42,540 bases of DNA from an uncultured Eubacterium sp. Lineage in GTDB: Bacteria; Bacillota; Clostridia; Lachnospirales; Lachnospiraceae. Made by a program: the position numbers and the translations under genes. Shown piece after piece: positions 1 to 7,806 of this stretch. Positions within the stretch are counted from its first letter, which is position 1, and every line of letters starts with the position of its first letter. Where the stretch lies: assembly GCA_900547255.1 (NCBI GenBank), contig URGC01000004.1:1-42540 (forward strand), read 5' to 3'. Below the pieces are notes generated by a model. The model saw only the letters and a list, made by a program, of their open reading frames with translations, did no database searches and was not told where the DNA came from.

Positions 1-578
1 CCTATAGGTGCATTCACCGTGCCTTCTTCCTCTTTAAAGCGGTTATGTACAATGCAATAATACTTTCTTGTTATTGAATGGACAGCAAGCTGTGCAGCAA
101 TATCATTATGTGCCTTGTCATTCTTACATGCAACAATAACACCCGTGGTATTCATATCTATTCTGTGTACTATTCCAGGACGCATAACGCCGTTAATTCC
201 TGACAGATTATCCCTGCAGTGATACATAAGTGCATTGACAACTGTTCCTGTATAATGTCCTGCAGCAGGATGTACAACCATTCCCTTAGGCTTATTGACA
301 ACAATAATATCATCATCCTCATAGAGAATATCTAATGGGATATCTTCTGGCAGTATATCTGGTTCTACAAGCTCTGGAACATTTATTGCCAGAGCATCGC
401 CCATCATAAGGCGGTAATTGCTTTTAACTGTATTACCATTAACCGTCACCCCTCCGTCTTTTATCATCTTCTGGATAAAAGACCTTGAGTAGTCGGGAAG
501 CTCGTCAGCAAGGAACTTATCTATTCTGTCGCCCTCATTATCCGCCACAATATCTTTTAATATAACATCACTGCTCAT
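1..578 (-). CDS. rluD: RluD-family 23S rRNA pseudouridine synthase (3' end outside window)
   Basis: This large-subunit rRNA uridine isomerase is cut by the left window edge; 192 codons are visible. An N-terminal S4-type RNA-binding region (about residues 15-65) is followed by the catalytic domain, with the motif RPGIVHRID near residues 133-141 whose Asp is the family nucleophile. The block VVNKPKGMVVHPA is also typical. The start ATG overlaps the last 11 bases of lspA, so the two are translationally coupled. The lspA-rluD pairing is common in Firmicutes. Assignment to RluD rather than another member of the RluA/C/D family rests on the lspA context and the S4 domain. The C-terminal half cannot be judged. 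Confidence 0.92.
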   Translation of the reverse strand, partial: MSSDVILKDIVADNEGDRIDKFLADELPDYSRSFIQKMIKDGGVTVNGNTVKSNYRLMMGDALAINVPELVEPDILPEDIPLDILYEDDDIIVVNKPKGMVVHPAAGHYTGTVVNALMYHCRDNLSGINGVMRPGIVHRIDMNTTGVIVACKNDKAHNDIAAQLAVHSITRKYYCIVHNRFKEEEGTVNAPI

Positions 579-1092
579 TATCTTTTTCCTTTATGAATGG
601 TAAAAATTCAAAATCCTTCTCATCATACACAAATAATATAAGTATTATAAGCATAATAATTCCTACTGTCACATATGAATCTGCAACATTGAATACCGGG
701 AAATTAATAAGCTTAAAGTATAAGAAATCTCTTACATACCCTAATACAAGCCTGTCTATAAAATTGCCTATTCCACCTGCCGCAAGCAGTATCATGGAAA
801 TATATGCTGGAAGATAATGCTTCTTACATGGCATTTTAATAATAATATAGACAATTGCGCCAACAACAATACATGTTATAAATAAAAATATTATTCTTGC
901 GCCTGCAAACATTCCCCATGCAGTTCCTGTATTCTCAAGATAATAGAATTCAAATACATCTCTGATTACAGGTATGCCTTCTGTATTCTTTAATCCGGCT
1001 GCCGCCACTTTGGTAATCTGGTCAAGCAGCGTTAACACGAATACAGATATGACAAAATATATAACTGACTTTGTTTTTGATTTGTTATTCAT
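568..1092 (-). CDS. lspA: Lipoprotein signal peptidase (signal peptidase II)
   Basis: LspA is an integral membrane aspartyl protease that cleaves the signal peptide of prolipoproteins after lipid attachment. Four hydrophobic segments are visible. The two catalytic Asp motifs are present, GNFIDR and FNVADS, as is the family motif NTGTAWG. The frame opens at position 1104, but that ATG sits directly against an AGG. The ATG at 1092 (protein MNNKSK) has AGGATGG about 8-14 bases upstream and is preferred, giving 174 residues. It lies between aroB and the rluD-type gene, overlapping the latter by 11 bases. Confidence 0.93.
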   Translation of the reverse strand: MNNKSKTKSVIYFVISVFVLTLLDQITKVAAAGLKNTEGIPVIRDVFEFYYLENTGTAWGMFAGARIIFLFITCIVVGAIVYIIIKMPCKKHYLPAYISMILLAAGGIGNFIDRLVLGYVRDFLYFKLINFPVFNVADSYVTVGIIMLIILILFVYDEKDFEFLPFIKEKDNEQ

Positions 1093-1117
1093 ATCACTAC
1101 CCATCCTGTTAACAAAG

Positions 1118-2206
1118 TTACTGGACTATTCCCTTCAAAGCTTCTGCCATCTCTTCATCAGTTACATTCATATCAATATATGCATTGCCAAGCTCTTTTA
1201 AGAGAATAAATTTAATCTTTCCTGCATCCATCTTTTTATCATTCTTAGAAGTCTTGACAACATCTTCTATTGTTATTCCTGATACAGATAATGGGAAATT
1301 ATATCCCTTAAACACTTTGATAATACTATCAAACTGTTCCTGTGTTATAGTATGTTTTGCCACACATATCTTAAGAGCTGCAACCATTCCTAAAACTACA
1401 CATTCCCCATGATATAAAGAGAAATTCATAAGCTTTTCGATAGCATGTCCAAGTGTATGTCCAAAATTAAGTAATGCACGATCACCCTTCTCTTTAGGAT
1501 CAAGCTCAACAACACGTCTCTTGATATTGCAGCTTACTGATATCATCTGGCACAGGGCATCATCATCACGGTTCCTGATACTTGCTGCATTCTCTTTTAA
1601 CCACTCAAAATATGAGTAATCCTTAATAAGACCATGCTTTAATATCTCTCCAAAACCGGAATTAAACTGTCTTTCATCTAATGATTTAAGTGTTGAAGTA
1701 TTCATGTATACAAGCTTAGGCTGATGGAATGCTCCCACCATATTCTTATACGCTCTGAAATCTACCCCAGTCTTACCACCAATGCTTGAATCAACCTGTG
1801 CAAGCAAAGATGTTGGAACCTGTATAAATTCAACGCCTCGAAGATAACTTGCAGCCGTAAATCCTGTTAAATCGCCGACAACTCCTCCGCCTAATGCAAC
1901 AAGCATATCTTTACGGTCGAATTTATTCTTAATGAGATATTCATATACATCACATACTGTATCAATCGTCTTGCTTGGCTCACCAGCCTTAAATGTGTAT
2001 ACAAATACTTCATTACCAGTCTTTGCTAATTCTTCCTTGACAGCATCTGCATAGAGTGGTCCTACATTGCTGTCTGTAACTATACATAACTTACGGTTTT
2101 TAACTCCAAGTTTGTCAAAGCTCTCTGCGAGTCTATCAAAGCTATTCTCTATCACAATATCGTAGATAGGCTCGTCATTCATGTGAACTGTTATTAAATC
2201 TGGCAT
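1118..2206 (-). CDS. aroB: 3-dehydroquinate synthase
   Basis: AroB converts DAHP to 3-dehydroquinate, the second step of the shikimate pathway, using NAD+ and a divalent metal. The protein has 362 residues, the usual length. The glycine-rich motif GGGVVGDLTGF, the metal ligand regions GFGEILKHG, NFGHTLGHAIE and LYHGECVVLGM, and the basic lysine motif GGKTGVD are all visible. The start is supported by AAGGAGT eight bases upstream. No other aro gene is in the window. It follows a strong terminator-like hairpin behind sepF, so it either has a promoter I cannot resolve or depends on read-through. Confidence 0.95.
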   Translation of the reverse strand: MPDLITVHMNDEPIYDIVIENSFDRLAESFDKLGVKNRKLCIVTDSNVGPLYADAVKEELAKTGNEVFVYTFKAGEPSKTIDTVCDVYEYLIKNKFDRKDMLVALGGGVVGDLTGFTAASYLRGVEFIQVPTSLLAQVDSSIGGKTGVDFRAYKNMVGAFHQPKLVYMNTSTLKSLDERQFNSGFGEILKHGLIKDYSYFEWLKENAASIRNRDDDALCQMISVSCNIKRRVVELDPKEKGDRALLNFGHTLGHAIEKLMNFSLYHGECVVLGMVAALKICVAKHTITQEQFDSIIKVFKGYNFPLSVSGITIEDVVKTSKNDKKMDAGKIKFILLKELGNAYIDMNVTDEEMAEALKGIVQ

Positions 2207-2223
2207 AATATTAAACTCCTTAT

Positions 2224-2255
2224 AAAAAACACCTGCTACGGTTACGCAGCAGGTG
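2224..2255 (-). terminator. Rho-independent terminator after sepF
   Basis: On the minus strand an 8-bp perfect stem (CACCTGCT pairing with AGCAGGTG, plus two inner pairs after one mismatch, loop of four) is followed by six T residues. It lies 11 bases after the sepF stop codon and would end the long shape and division transcript. It is only about 17 bases upstream of the aroB start, leaving no room for a complete promoter between them. Confidence 0.85.
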
Positions 2256-2265
2256 GCAATATGTG

Positions 2266-2808
2266 TTACTTATTAAATGAAGATAAATCAATACCCCCGG
2301 CTACAAGTTCAGGTATATCTCCTGATATATCTACATTAGGAGGTGTTACAAGGAATATGTAACTTGTTATCTTCTGAAGATTACCTCTCATGGCATAACA
2401 TGAGCCTGCTGAATAATCAATAATTCTCTGTGCTATCTCAACATGTATGCCTTCAAGATTAAGAACAACAGCTTTACCACTAAGAAGTGTATCTGTTATA
2501 TCGCTGGCATCCTCCATTGTCTCAGGTCTTATTACAACAACCTCAAGTCCTCTTGAATTACCAGGTTTTATAGGAACAACCTTCTTTCCACCACCCGATG
2601 AAAGTTTTGGTGCAACTTTTGAATCTGAAAAATCATCCTCTTCATCTTCTACACTGGATTTCTTAGCACTTGGAAATAGTCTTTTTCTCGCTGATGCCTT
2701 ATCGTCATCTTCCTCAAAGTCATCATCATATTCATCATAATCGTACTCATCATCGTAGTCGTCATCTTTCAGCTTAAATACGTTCATAACTCCATCTAAT
2801 AATCCCAT
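2266..2808 (-). CDS. sepF: Cell division protein SepF
   Basis: SepF binds FtsZ and the membrane and helps assemble the division septum in Firmicutes. The protein has 180 residues. The first 12 residues (MGLLDGVMNVFK) match the amphipathic membrane-binding helix. A very acidic linker rich in Asp, Glu and Tyr follows (about residues 14-40), and the globular SepF domain covers roughly residues 85-170 (VVVIRPETMEDA, VVLNLEGIH). AGGAGA precedes the ATG. It is the last gene of the shape and division operon and directly follows yggS, as in the Bacillus ylm cluster. The acidic linker is longer than I expect from model species. Confidence 0.94.
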   Translation of the reverse strand: MGLLDGVMNVFKLKDDDYDDEYDYDEYDDDFEEDDDKASARKRLFPSAKKSSVEDEEDDFSDSKVAPKLSSGGGKKVVPIKPGNSRGLEVVVIRPETMEDASDITDTLLSGKAVVLNLEGIHVEIAQRIIDYSAGSCYAMRGNLQKITSYIFLVTPPNVDISGDIPELVAGGIDLSSFNK

Positions 2809-2823
2809 AATATATCTCCTAAA

Positions 2824-3516
2824 TTAAATATTATAATTACGTGCTCCGAATATGCCTGTACCAACACGCACCATAGAAGCTCCCTCTTCTACTGCAACTA
2901 TATAATCATTAGTCATCCCCATGGAAAGAACATCCATAGTAGTATTATCAATGTTTTTAGCCTTTATGTCAACAGTTATCTTGTGCAAATCATTGAAAAT
3001 CTTTCTGTTATCCTCAGCATTTTCAACAAATGGAGCACTTGTCATAAATCCTCTTATAACTATATTAGGCAGAAGTGACATCTGCTTTACTGTTTCGTAT
3101 GCATTATCAAGACTTATTCCGAATTTGGTATCTTCCATGCCTACATTTACCTCAACAAGTATATCTGTAACAACATTTTTCTTAACAGACTCTTTGCTGA
3201 TTTCCTCTGCAAGTCTTAATGAATCAACAGAATGTATCATGCATACTTTTCCGACTATATATTTAACTTTATTGCGCTGTAAATGTCCAATCATATGCCA
3301 TCTTATATCGTCTGGCATAGTCTCAATCTTATCTACAAGCTCCTGCACATAATTCTCGCCAAAATCCCTTACACCGGCATCATACGCCTCCATAAGCATC
3401 TCTACCGGCTTGGTCTTGCTTACCGCTATGAGCGTAACCTCTTCCGGATTACGTCCTGCTCTCTTACATGCAGCATCAATATTGTTCTGTACTTCTTTTA
3501 AATTATCTTTAATCAT
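2824..3516 (-). CDS. yggS: YggS-family pyridoxal-phosphate homeostasis protein
   Basis: This is a single-domain, fold-type III PLP-binding protein of about 230 residues, involved in vitamin B6 and amino acid homeostasis (PLPBP / YlmE family). The PLP lysine is in IAVSKTKPVEM, and GENYVQEL, WHMIGHLQRNK and the C-terminal SMGMTNDYIVAVEEGASMVRVG motif region are typical; FGARN follows near the end. The frame is open to 3576, but that would overlap the upstream gene; the ATG at 3516 gives the standard N-terminus MIKDNLKEV. The SD there is weak (GTGAG). It is placed before sepF, the same order as ylmE-ylmF in Bacillus. Confidence 0.92.
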   Translation of the reverse strand: MIKDNLKEVQNNIDAACKRAGRNPEEVTLIAVSKTKPVEMLMEAYDAGVRDFGENYVQELVDKIETMPDDIRWHMIGHLQRNKVKYIVGKVCMIHSVDSLRLAEEISKESVKKNVVTDILVEVNVGMEDTKFGISLDNAYETVKQMSLLPNIVIRGFMTSAPFVENAEDNRKIFNDLHKITVDIKAKNIDNTTMDVLSMGMTNDYIVAVEEGASMVRVGTGIFGARNYNI

Positions 3517-3538
3517 ATCGCACTCACATCTCCCAATA

Positions 3539-4951
3539 TTAATATACCATCTGGTTAGGTGTATATTTCTCGGCATTAAGAATTATCCTGTCATAGACTG
3601 ATATTCCGTATGCAGAACCTTTTCTTGATATTACGTACTCATTGTTCTGGTCAATAATATCCACAAGCTTGAACACTGTATATCCGGTATTGACACAATA
3701 CACACCTTTTAATTTCTCTGTCGAAGATATCACATATTTATCCGATGAATCAGGCCTTAGAATTGTCGTTCCCACTGGAAGTGCATCATTGGCAATGTAT
3801 ACATTATCATCTGTTGATTTATATATATCAAGTGCCTTGAAATAATTGCTTACCTCACCGTTATTATATTCCTCAACCAGCACACCTTTGGTACTGTTAT
3901 TGCCGTATGTTGTAAGGTATGATTTAGGGATAACGAAGAAGCTCTGGTCAGTAACCGCTGATGCAGGTATCTTCAATCCACTTCTGCTTGATGAGCTTAG
4001 CTCAATGTTGATATATCTTTCTGTAACATATCTTACCATATATTTTTCAAGTGTAATCTTGCCAAAATACCCACCATTATTATTGACAATTGAAAATGGA
4101 CACGAAACTGATATGTTATCTTTTAAAATCTTGATTGAGACAGAATTCTTACTTGATAGGTCATACTTGTCTATATCATTCTTAGTCAATGGAATACATA
4201 TGTACCATGTCTCATCTGTAATAATCTTATATGCCGGATTATCCTTTACAACAATATCCTCTGTCTTTAAGTTATTCTTCTTGTAATTGTTCTTGTTGAA
4301 CATATCTGTTGTCAGATTTTCCGGTGTTATATCCTCATATCCATCAGTGTAATATACAACCGTTCCTGTCTCCTCTGCCGCAACAGTCTGAAACAGATTC
4401 TGGCTTCCTGTGCTTGCAACTATGCTGTCAAGATTGGCAATAATACTCTCGTTCATAGACTGAAGCACCGCAGAATTAAGCTCTGTCTTCAAATCATATA
4501 TATCGCCAAAATTACTTCCATCATAATTAGCTTTGAAATTATTAAGCATGGATTTAATAGTAGACAAATCCTGTTTAGATAGTGAATTCTCATCACTTTT
4601 CTTGTACTGTGACAAAATCTGGGATACTCGTCCTGTCTCATCAACTGTGTACACCGTATCTCCTACCTTAACACGACCACCTTCTTTTTGATAGTAATTG
4701 ATATTACCTGAATAATTAGAATTGACAATTTTTTCCGTTCTAAGTGCAATTCCTGTAAATGTCGCATTGGATGTCAAAGAACCCAGATCAACTTCATATG
4801 TCTGAACCTTTGATTTTGACATATACATGATAATAAAAGCTATTATATAAAATAAAATAACTGCGAATATTGCAGCCGCCGCTCTTGGCTTTCTTTTATA
4901 TTTAACAACTTTTTGTCTTTTTTTATTCTTACTCTTACTTCCACTAGCCAT
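3539..4951 (-). CDS. HlyD-like (membrane-fusion-like) single-pass membrane protein, function unknown
   Basis: The protein has 470 residues: a strongly basic cytoplasmic tail (residues 1-24), one membrane helix (about 25-44), then a large extracellular part. Residues about 80-105 (SGNINYYQKEGGRVKVGDTV) look like half of a lipoyl / barrel-sandwich hybrid as in HlyD or RND adaptors. A helical stretch follows, then beta-rich sequence. Related Lachnospiraceae proteins are, to my knowledge, annotated as HlyD family adaptors. No transporter gene is adjacent; instead it sits between mgsA and yggS in the shape and division operon. A role in cell-envelope assembly is therefore an inference from context. 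The SD is AAAGGA, 7 bases before ATG. Confidence 0.75.
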   Translation of the reverse strand: MASGSKSKNKKRQKVVKYKRKPRAAAAIFAVILFYIIAFIIMYMSKSKVQTYEVDLGSLTSNATFTGIALRTEKIVNSNYSGNINYYQKEGGRVKVGDTVYTVDETGRVSQILSQYKKSDENSLSKQDLSTIKSMLNNFKANYDGSNFGDIYDLKTELNSAVLQSMNESIIANLDSIVASTGSQNLFQTVAAEETGTVVYYTDGYEDITPENLTTDMFNKNNYKKNNLKTEDIVVKDNPAYKIITDETWYICIPLTKNDIDKYDLSSKNSVSIKILKDNISVSCPFSIVNNNGGYFGKITLEKYMVRYVTERYINIELSSSSRSGLKIPASAVTDQSFFVIPKSYLTTYGNNSTKGVLVEEYNNGEVSNYFKALDIYKSTDDNVYIANDALPVGTTILRPDSSDKYVISSTEKLKGVYCVNTGYTVFKLVDIIDQNNEYVISRKGSAYGISVYDRIILNAEKYTPNQMVY

Positions 4952-5020
4952 AAGAAAATCCTTTACATATAATCTACACGCATCAGTAAGAATGGAAAGC
5001 CTCTCAGTATATTGGATATA

Positions 5021-5416
5021 TTACTGGTATATCTCACGCCATTCCATATCACCACGCTCTAATGACTTGATAAGAAGTTCAGCCGTGGCAAGATTAGTTG
5101 CGAGTGGAATATTATACATATCACATAATTTACATATGTTACCAGCATCTGGTTCATGAATGTTAGGATTCTCTGCTTCACGCAGGAATATAACAAGATC
5201 CATCTGATTATGTTCAATCTCTGCACATAACTGCTGGTCTCCCCCTAAATGTCCTGCAAGGAACTTATGAACCGACAGATTAGTAACATCTTCTATGAGC
5301 TGCCCTGTTGTTCCAGTTGCAAATAACTGGTTTTTACTAAGTATACCATGATATGCGATACAGAAATTCTGCATCAGTTTTTTCTTTGAATCATGAGCAA
5401 TAAGTCCAATATTCAT
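5021..5416 (-). CDS. mgsA: Methylglyoxal synthase
   Basis: MgsA converts dihydroxyacetone phosphate to methylglyoxal and phosphate, a glycolytic overflow route. The ATG at 5416 (MNIGLIAHDSKK) has GGAG six bases upstream, so it is preferred to the ATG four codons earlier; this gives 131 residues. LIAHD, ATGTTG, LGGDQQ (catalytic Asp, E. coli D71) and HEPD (E. coli H98 and D101) are all conserved. The segment before HEPD reads FLREAENPN, where Bacillus has FLRDPLTAQ and E. coli FWDPLNAV, so the Asp equivalent to E. coli D91 is Glu. It lies between rodA and the HlyD-like gene, a clostridial arrangement that ties it to the cell-wall operon. Confidence 0.93.
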   Translation of the reverse strand: MNIGLIAHDSKKKLMQNFCIAYHGILSKNQLFATGTTGQLIEDVTNLSVHKFLAGHLGGDQQLCAEIEHNQMDLVIFLREAENPNIHEPDAGNICKLCDMYNIPLATNLATAELLIKSLERGDMEWREIYQ

Positions 5417-5448
5417 ATGAATCTCCATTTCATGAAAGTATATAATCT

Positions 5449-6594
5449 TTAACCTTTAAAGTCCTTAGCAAATATATCATCGTCTTTAATTACATTCCTC
5501 TGGAGACTTATGTTAAGCACAATCCCCATCGACATCATAAGAACAAGCAAAGACGTAAGGCCGTAACTAAAGAATGGCAATGGTAGACCTGTATTAGGAA
5601 GAATCTGTGTTACAACTCCCAGATTAATAAAAGCCTGAAAACCTATATAAGCCGCCACCCCACAGCATATTAACCTTCCAGCAAAGTTTTTCGCCCTCAC
5701 CGCTGTAATTATACACTCAATAACTATTGCTGACAATAGAATTATCGCTGCCATACAGCCGGCAAAGCCTAATTCTTCGCCTATAACTGCAAATATAAAG
5801 TCTGTATGCGCCTCTGCTATATAATTGGCATTTTTCATGGATGTAGGATCATCATTGTCAAGTCCCTTTCCTGACAACTGACCTGAACCGATAGCTTTAA
5901 CTGCATATTCCTGTTGATACACACCGGCATCATTCTCTTCCGGATGAAGGAACGAAACAATTCTGTTTCTCTGATAATCCTTAAGGAAGAACACCTTGTT
6001 ATTCTCATTGCTTATATAGAATAACGACCCGACCATAACCGGAACTATAACAAGAATCGCTATTCCAATCGTCTTATAACTTATCCCCGCACAGAATACA
6101 ATCGTAAACAATATGATAAATGTAAGAATTGTTGTCGACAAATCTGGTTGCAAGAAAATCAGCAATAGCGGAAATCCTAAAACGCATGCTAAAATTATCA
6201 AAAAACGCCAGTCATTAATTCTATCCTTATACATAGAAACAAGCTTGGCTGTCACAAGTATAAGGATAAGCTTTGATAATTCAGAAGGCTGGAACTGGAA
6301 TCCCAGCACCTGAATCCATCTCTTGGCACCATGACTGGATTTACCAGCCACCTTAACAAGTACAAGAAATATTATATTAATCACGTACCAGACCCAGTAA
6401 TACCTAAGAATCCAGTTATAATCCACAAATGATATGAATAACATTAAAGAGACAGCTAACACAAGTCCAAAACACTGTCTAAGAGTATATTTCGGATTAG
6501 CACTATTGATAACAACAATACCATACAGTGCTGTTATCATAAGTATTAATAACAGTCTGAAATTATATGATTTTAATTGATACTTCTTAAACAT
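5449..6594 (-). CDS. rodA: RodA/FtsW-family peptidoglycan glycosyltransferase
   Basis: This SEDS-family polytopic membrane enzyme polymerises lipid II into glycan strands. It has 381 residues and about ten hydrophobic segments. GAKRWIQVLGFQFQPSELSK is the SEDS signature; THTDFIF-type sequence (EAHTDFIFAVIGEELG) carries the conserved catalytic Asp, and LPNTGLPLPFFSYG near the C-terminus is also diagnostic. It follows minE and shares an operon with mreBCD and PBP2, so RodA rather than FtsW or SpoVE is the likely role: the elongasome polymerase partner of the PBP2 encoded at 8578-11334. AGGAG lies five bases upstream of the ATG. Confidence 0.93.
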   Translation of the reverse strand: MFKKYQLKSYNFRLLLILMITALYGIVVINSANPKYTLRQCFGLVLAVSLMLFISFVDYNWILRYYWVWYVINIIFLVLVKVAGKSSHGAKRWIQVLGFQFQPSELSKLILILVTAKLVSMYKDRINDWRFLIILACVLGFPLLLIFLQPDLSTTILTFIILFTIVFCAGISYKTIGIAILVIVPVMVGSLFYISNENNKVFFLKDYQRNRIVSFLHPEENDAGVYQQEYAVKAIGSGQLSGKGLDNDDPTSMKNANYIAEAHTDFIFAVIGEELGFAGCMAAIILLSAIVIECIITAVRAKNFAGRLICCGVAAYIGFQAFINLGVVTQILPNTGLPLPFFSYGLTSLLVLMMSMGIVLNISLQRNVIKDDDIFAKDFKG

Positions 6595-6614
6595 ACAAAC
6601 TCCTAAAGGAATAA

Positions 6615-6890
6615 CTATTTGTCACTATTACGCATATCCTTTATTGGAATATTAGCGTATAACGCTGGTACCGAACCATTAGTTGTATCTGATTCAGTTG
6701 ATGTAATCTGGATATCCAGTCCTTCTGCGTCAATGACCATATATTTTGATATTACTTTGATAATATCATTTTTAATCATTTCCATTACCTCTGGTGAACA
6801 GTTAGCACGGTCAGAAACAAGTAAAAGCTTTAATCTGTCTTTAGCAACATCACCAGAGCCCTTTTTCTTAAATAAATCCATCAAGCTCAT
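6615..6890 (-). CDS. minE: Cell division topological specificity factor MinE
   Basis: MinE stimulates the MinD ATPase and drives redistribution of the MinCD inhibitor so that FtsZ assembles at midcell. The protein has 91 residues, the normal size. The N-terminal membrane helix (MSLMDLFKKK), the MinD-contact segment (AKDRLKLLLVSDRA) and the C-terminal dimer domain are all recognisable. It is 23 bases downstream of minD with an SD of GGGGGA. Presence of MinE implies an oscillating or MinE-regulated Min system, unlike the DivIVA-MinJ system of Bacillus. Confidence 0.95.
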   Translation of the reverse strand: MSLMDLFKKKGSGDVAKDRLKLLLVSDRANCSPEVMEMIKNDIIKVISKYMVIDAEGLDIQITSTESDTTNGSVPALYANIPIKDMRNSDK

Positions 6891-6913
6891 TATAATAGTC
6901 CCCCGTATATTTT

Positions 6914-7720
6914 TTACTTACCGCTCTTAAATAAAGAAGAAAGCTTCTTAAAGAATCCACCTTTTCCATTAAGATCAAGAAAATCTACTTCCTCGCCAGT
7001 AATTCTTCTACATATATTCATATATGCCTGTCCTGCAAGTGAATCATCACCAACAAGTGGCTGTCCCTTATTAGTTGCAACAACGATATTTTCGTCATCT
7101 GGAACAGCACCGATAACATTAAGCTGTAAAATGTCATTGACATCCTCAATTGACATCATCTCGCCTCTGTTAACCATATCCATTCTGATTCTGTTAACAA
7201 TAAGGTCTTCATGATCCTTGAGTCCATGAGCGTCAAGAAGTCCTACAATTCTGTCAGCATCTCTTATCGCTGATACCTCTGGAGTTGTAACTACTAAAGC
7301 TCTGTCAGCTCCAGCAATTGCGTTCTGGAATCCCTGCTCAATACCTGCTGGGCAGTCAAGAATTATGTAATCAAAGCCTTCTGGATCAGCCTTTAACTCA
7401 TCAATAACCTTAATCATCTGTTCAGGAGATATAGCTGACTTGTCTCTTGTCTGTGCTGTTGGAAGCAAGAATAACTTAGGACATCTCTTATCTGTGATTA
7501 ATGCCTGCTTGATTCTGCAGTTTCCCTCAACAACATCTACGAGATTGTATACAATTCTGTTTTCCAGACCTAATACAACATCAAGATTTCTAAGTCCTGT
7601 ATCTGTATCAATCATAACAACTTTTTTACCAAGCTTGGCAAGTCCTGTACCAATATTAGCAGTTGTTGTAGTCTTACCAACGCCACCCTTTCCAGATGTA
7701 ACAACAATAACTTCGCTCAT
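6914..7720 (-). CDS. minD: Septum site-determining ATPase MinD
   Basis: MinD is a ParA/Mrp-type ATPase that binds the membrane when ATP-loaded and recruits MinC. The protein has 268 residues. The deviant Walker A motif GKGGVGKTTT is at about residues 10-19, and DTDTGLRNLDVVLGLE follows. The C-terminus GGFFKKLSSLFKSGK is a clear amphipathic membrane-targeting helix. SD AGGAGG precedes the ATG. It lies between minC and minE; a promoter-like sequence is present in the 86-base gap behind minC. Confidence 0.97.
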   Translation of the reverse strand: MSEVIVVTSGKGGVGKTTTTANIGTGLAKLGKKVVMIDTDTGLRNLDVVLGLENRIVYNLVDVVEGNCRIKQALITDKRCPKLFLLPTAQTRDKSAISPEQMIKVIDELKADPEGFDYIILDCPAGIEQGFQNAIAGADRALVVTTPEVSAIRDADRIVGLLDAHGLKDHEDLIVNRIRMDMVNRGEMMSIEDVNDILQLNVIGAVPDDENIVVATNKGQPLVGDDSLAGQAYMNICRRITGEEVDFLDLNGKGGFFKKLSSLFKSGK

Positions 7721-7775
7721 TACGCGCCTCCTATTATCTTTTATTAATTATTTTTCATATTCCTGCATAGATATA

Positions 7776-7804
7776 ATTATGCTTCAATACGTTTATTAAA
7801 TCAA
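7776..7804 (-). promoter_or_regulatory. Putative sigma-A promoter for minD-minE and downstream genes
   Basis: On the minus strand TTGATT and CATAAT are separated by exactly 17 bases in the minC-minD gap, 55 bases before the minD ATG. The gap is longer than others in this operon, which fits an internal promoter. The region is AT-rich, so a chance match is possible. Confidence 0.4.
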
Positions 7805-7806
7805 CC

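Noticed and set aside
4952..5020. Imperfect palindrome between mgsA and the HlyD-like gene
   Set aside because: The arms are interrupted and no T-tract follows; it is compatible with chance in AT-rich DNA.
7721..7806. Six-codon ORF in the minC-minD gap
   Set aside because: Too short and without SD; the gap is better explained by a promoter.
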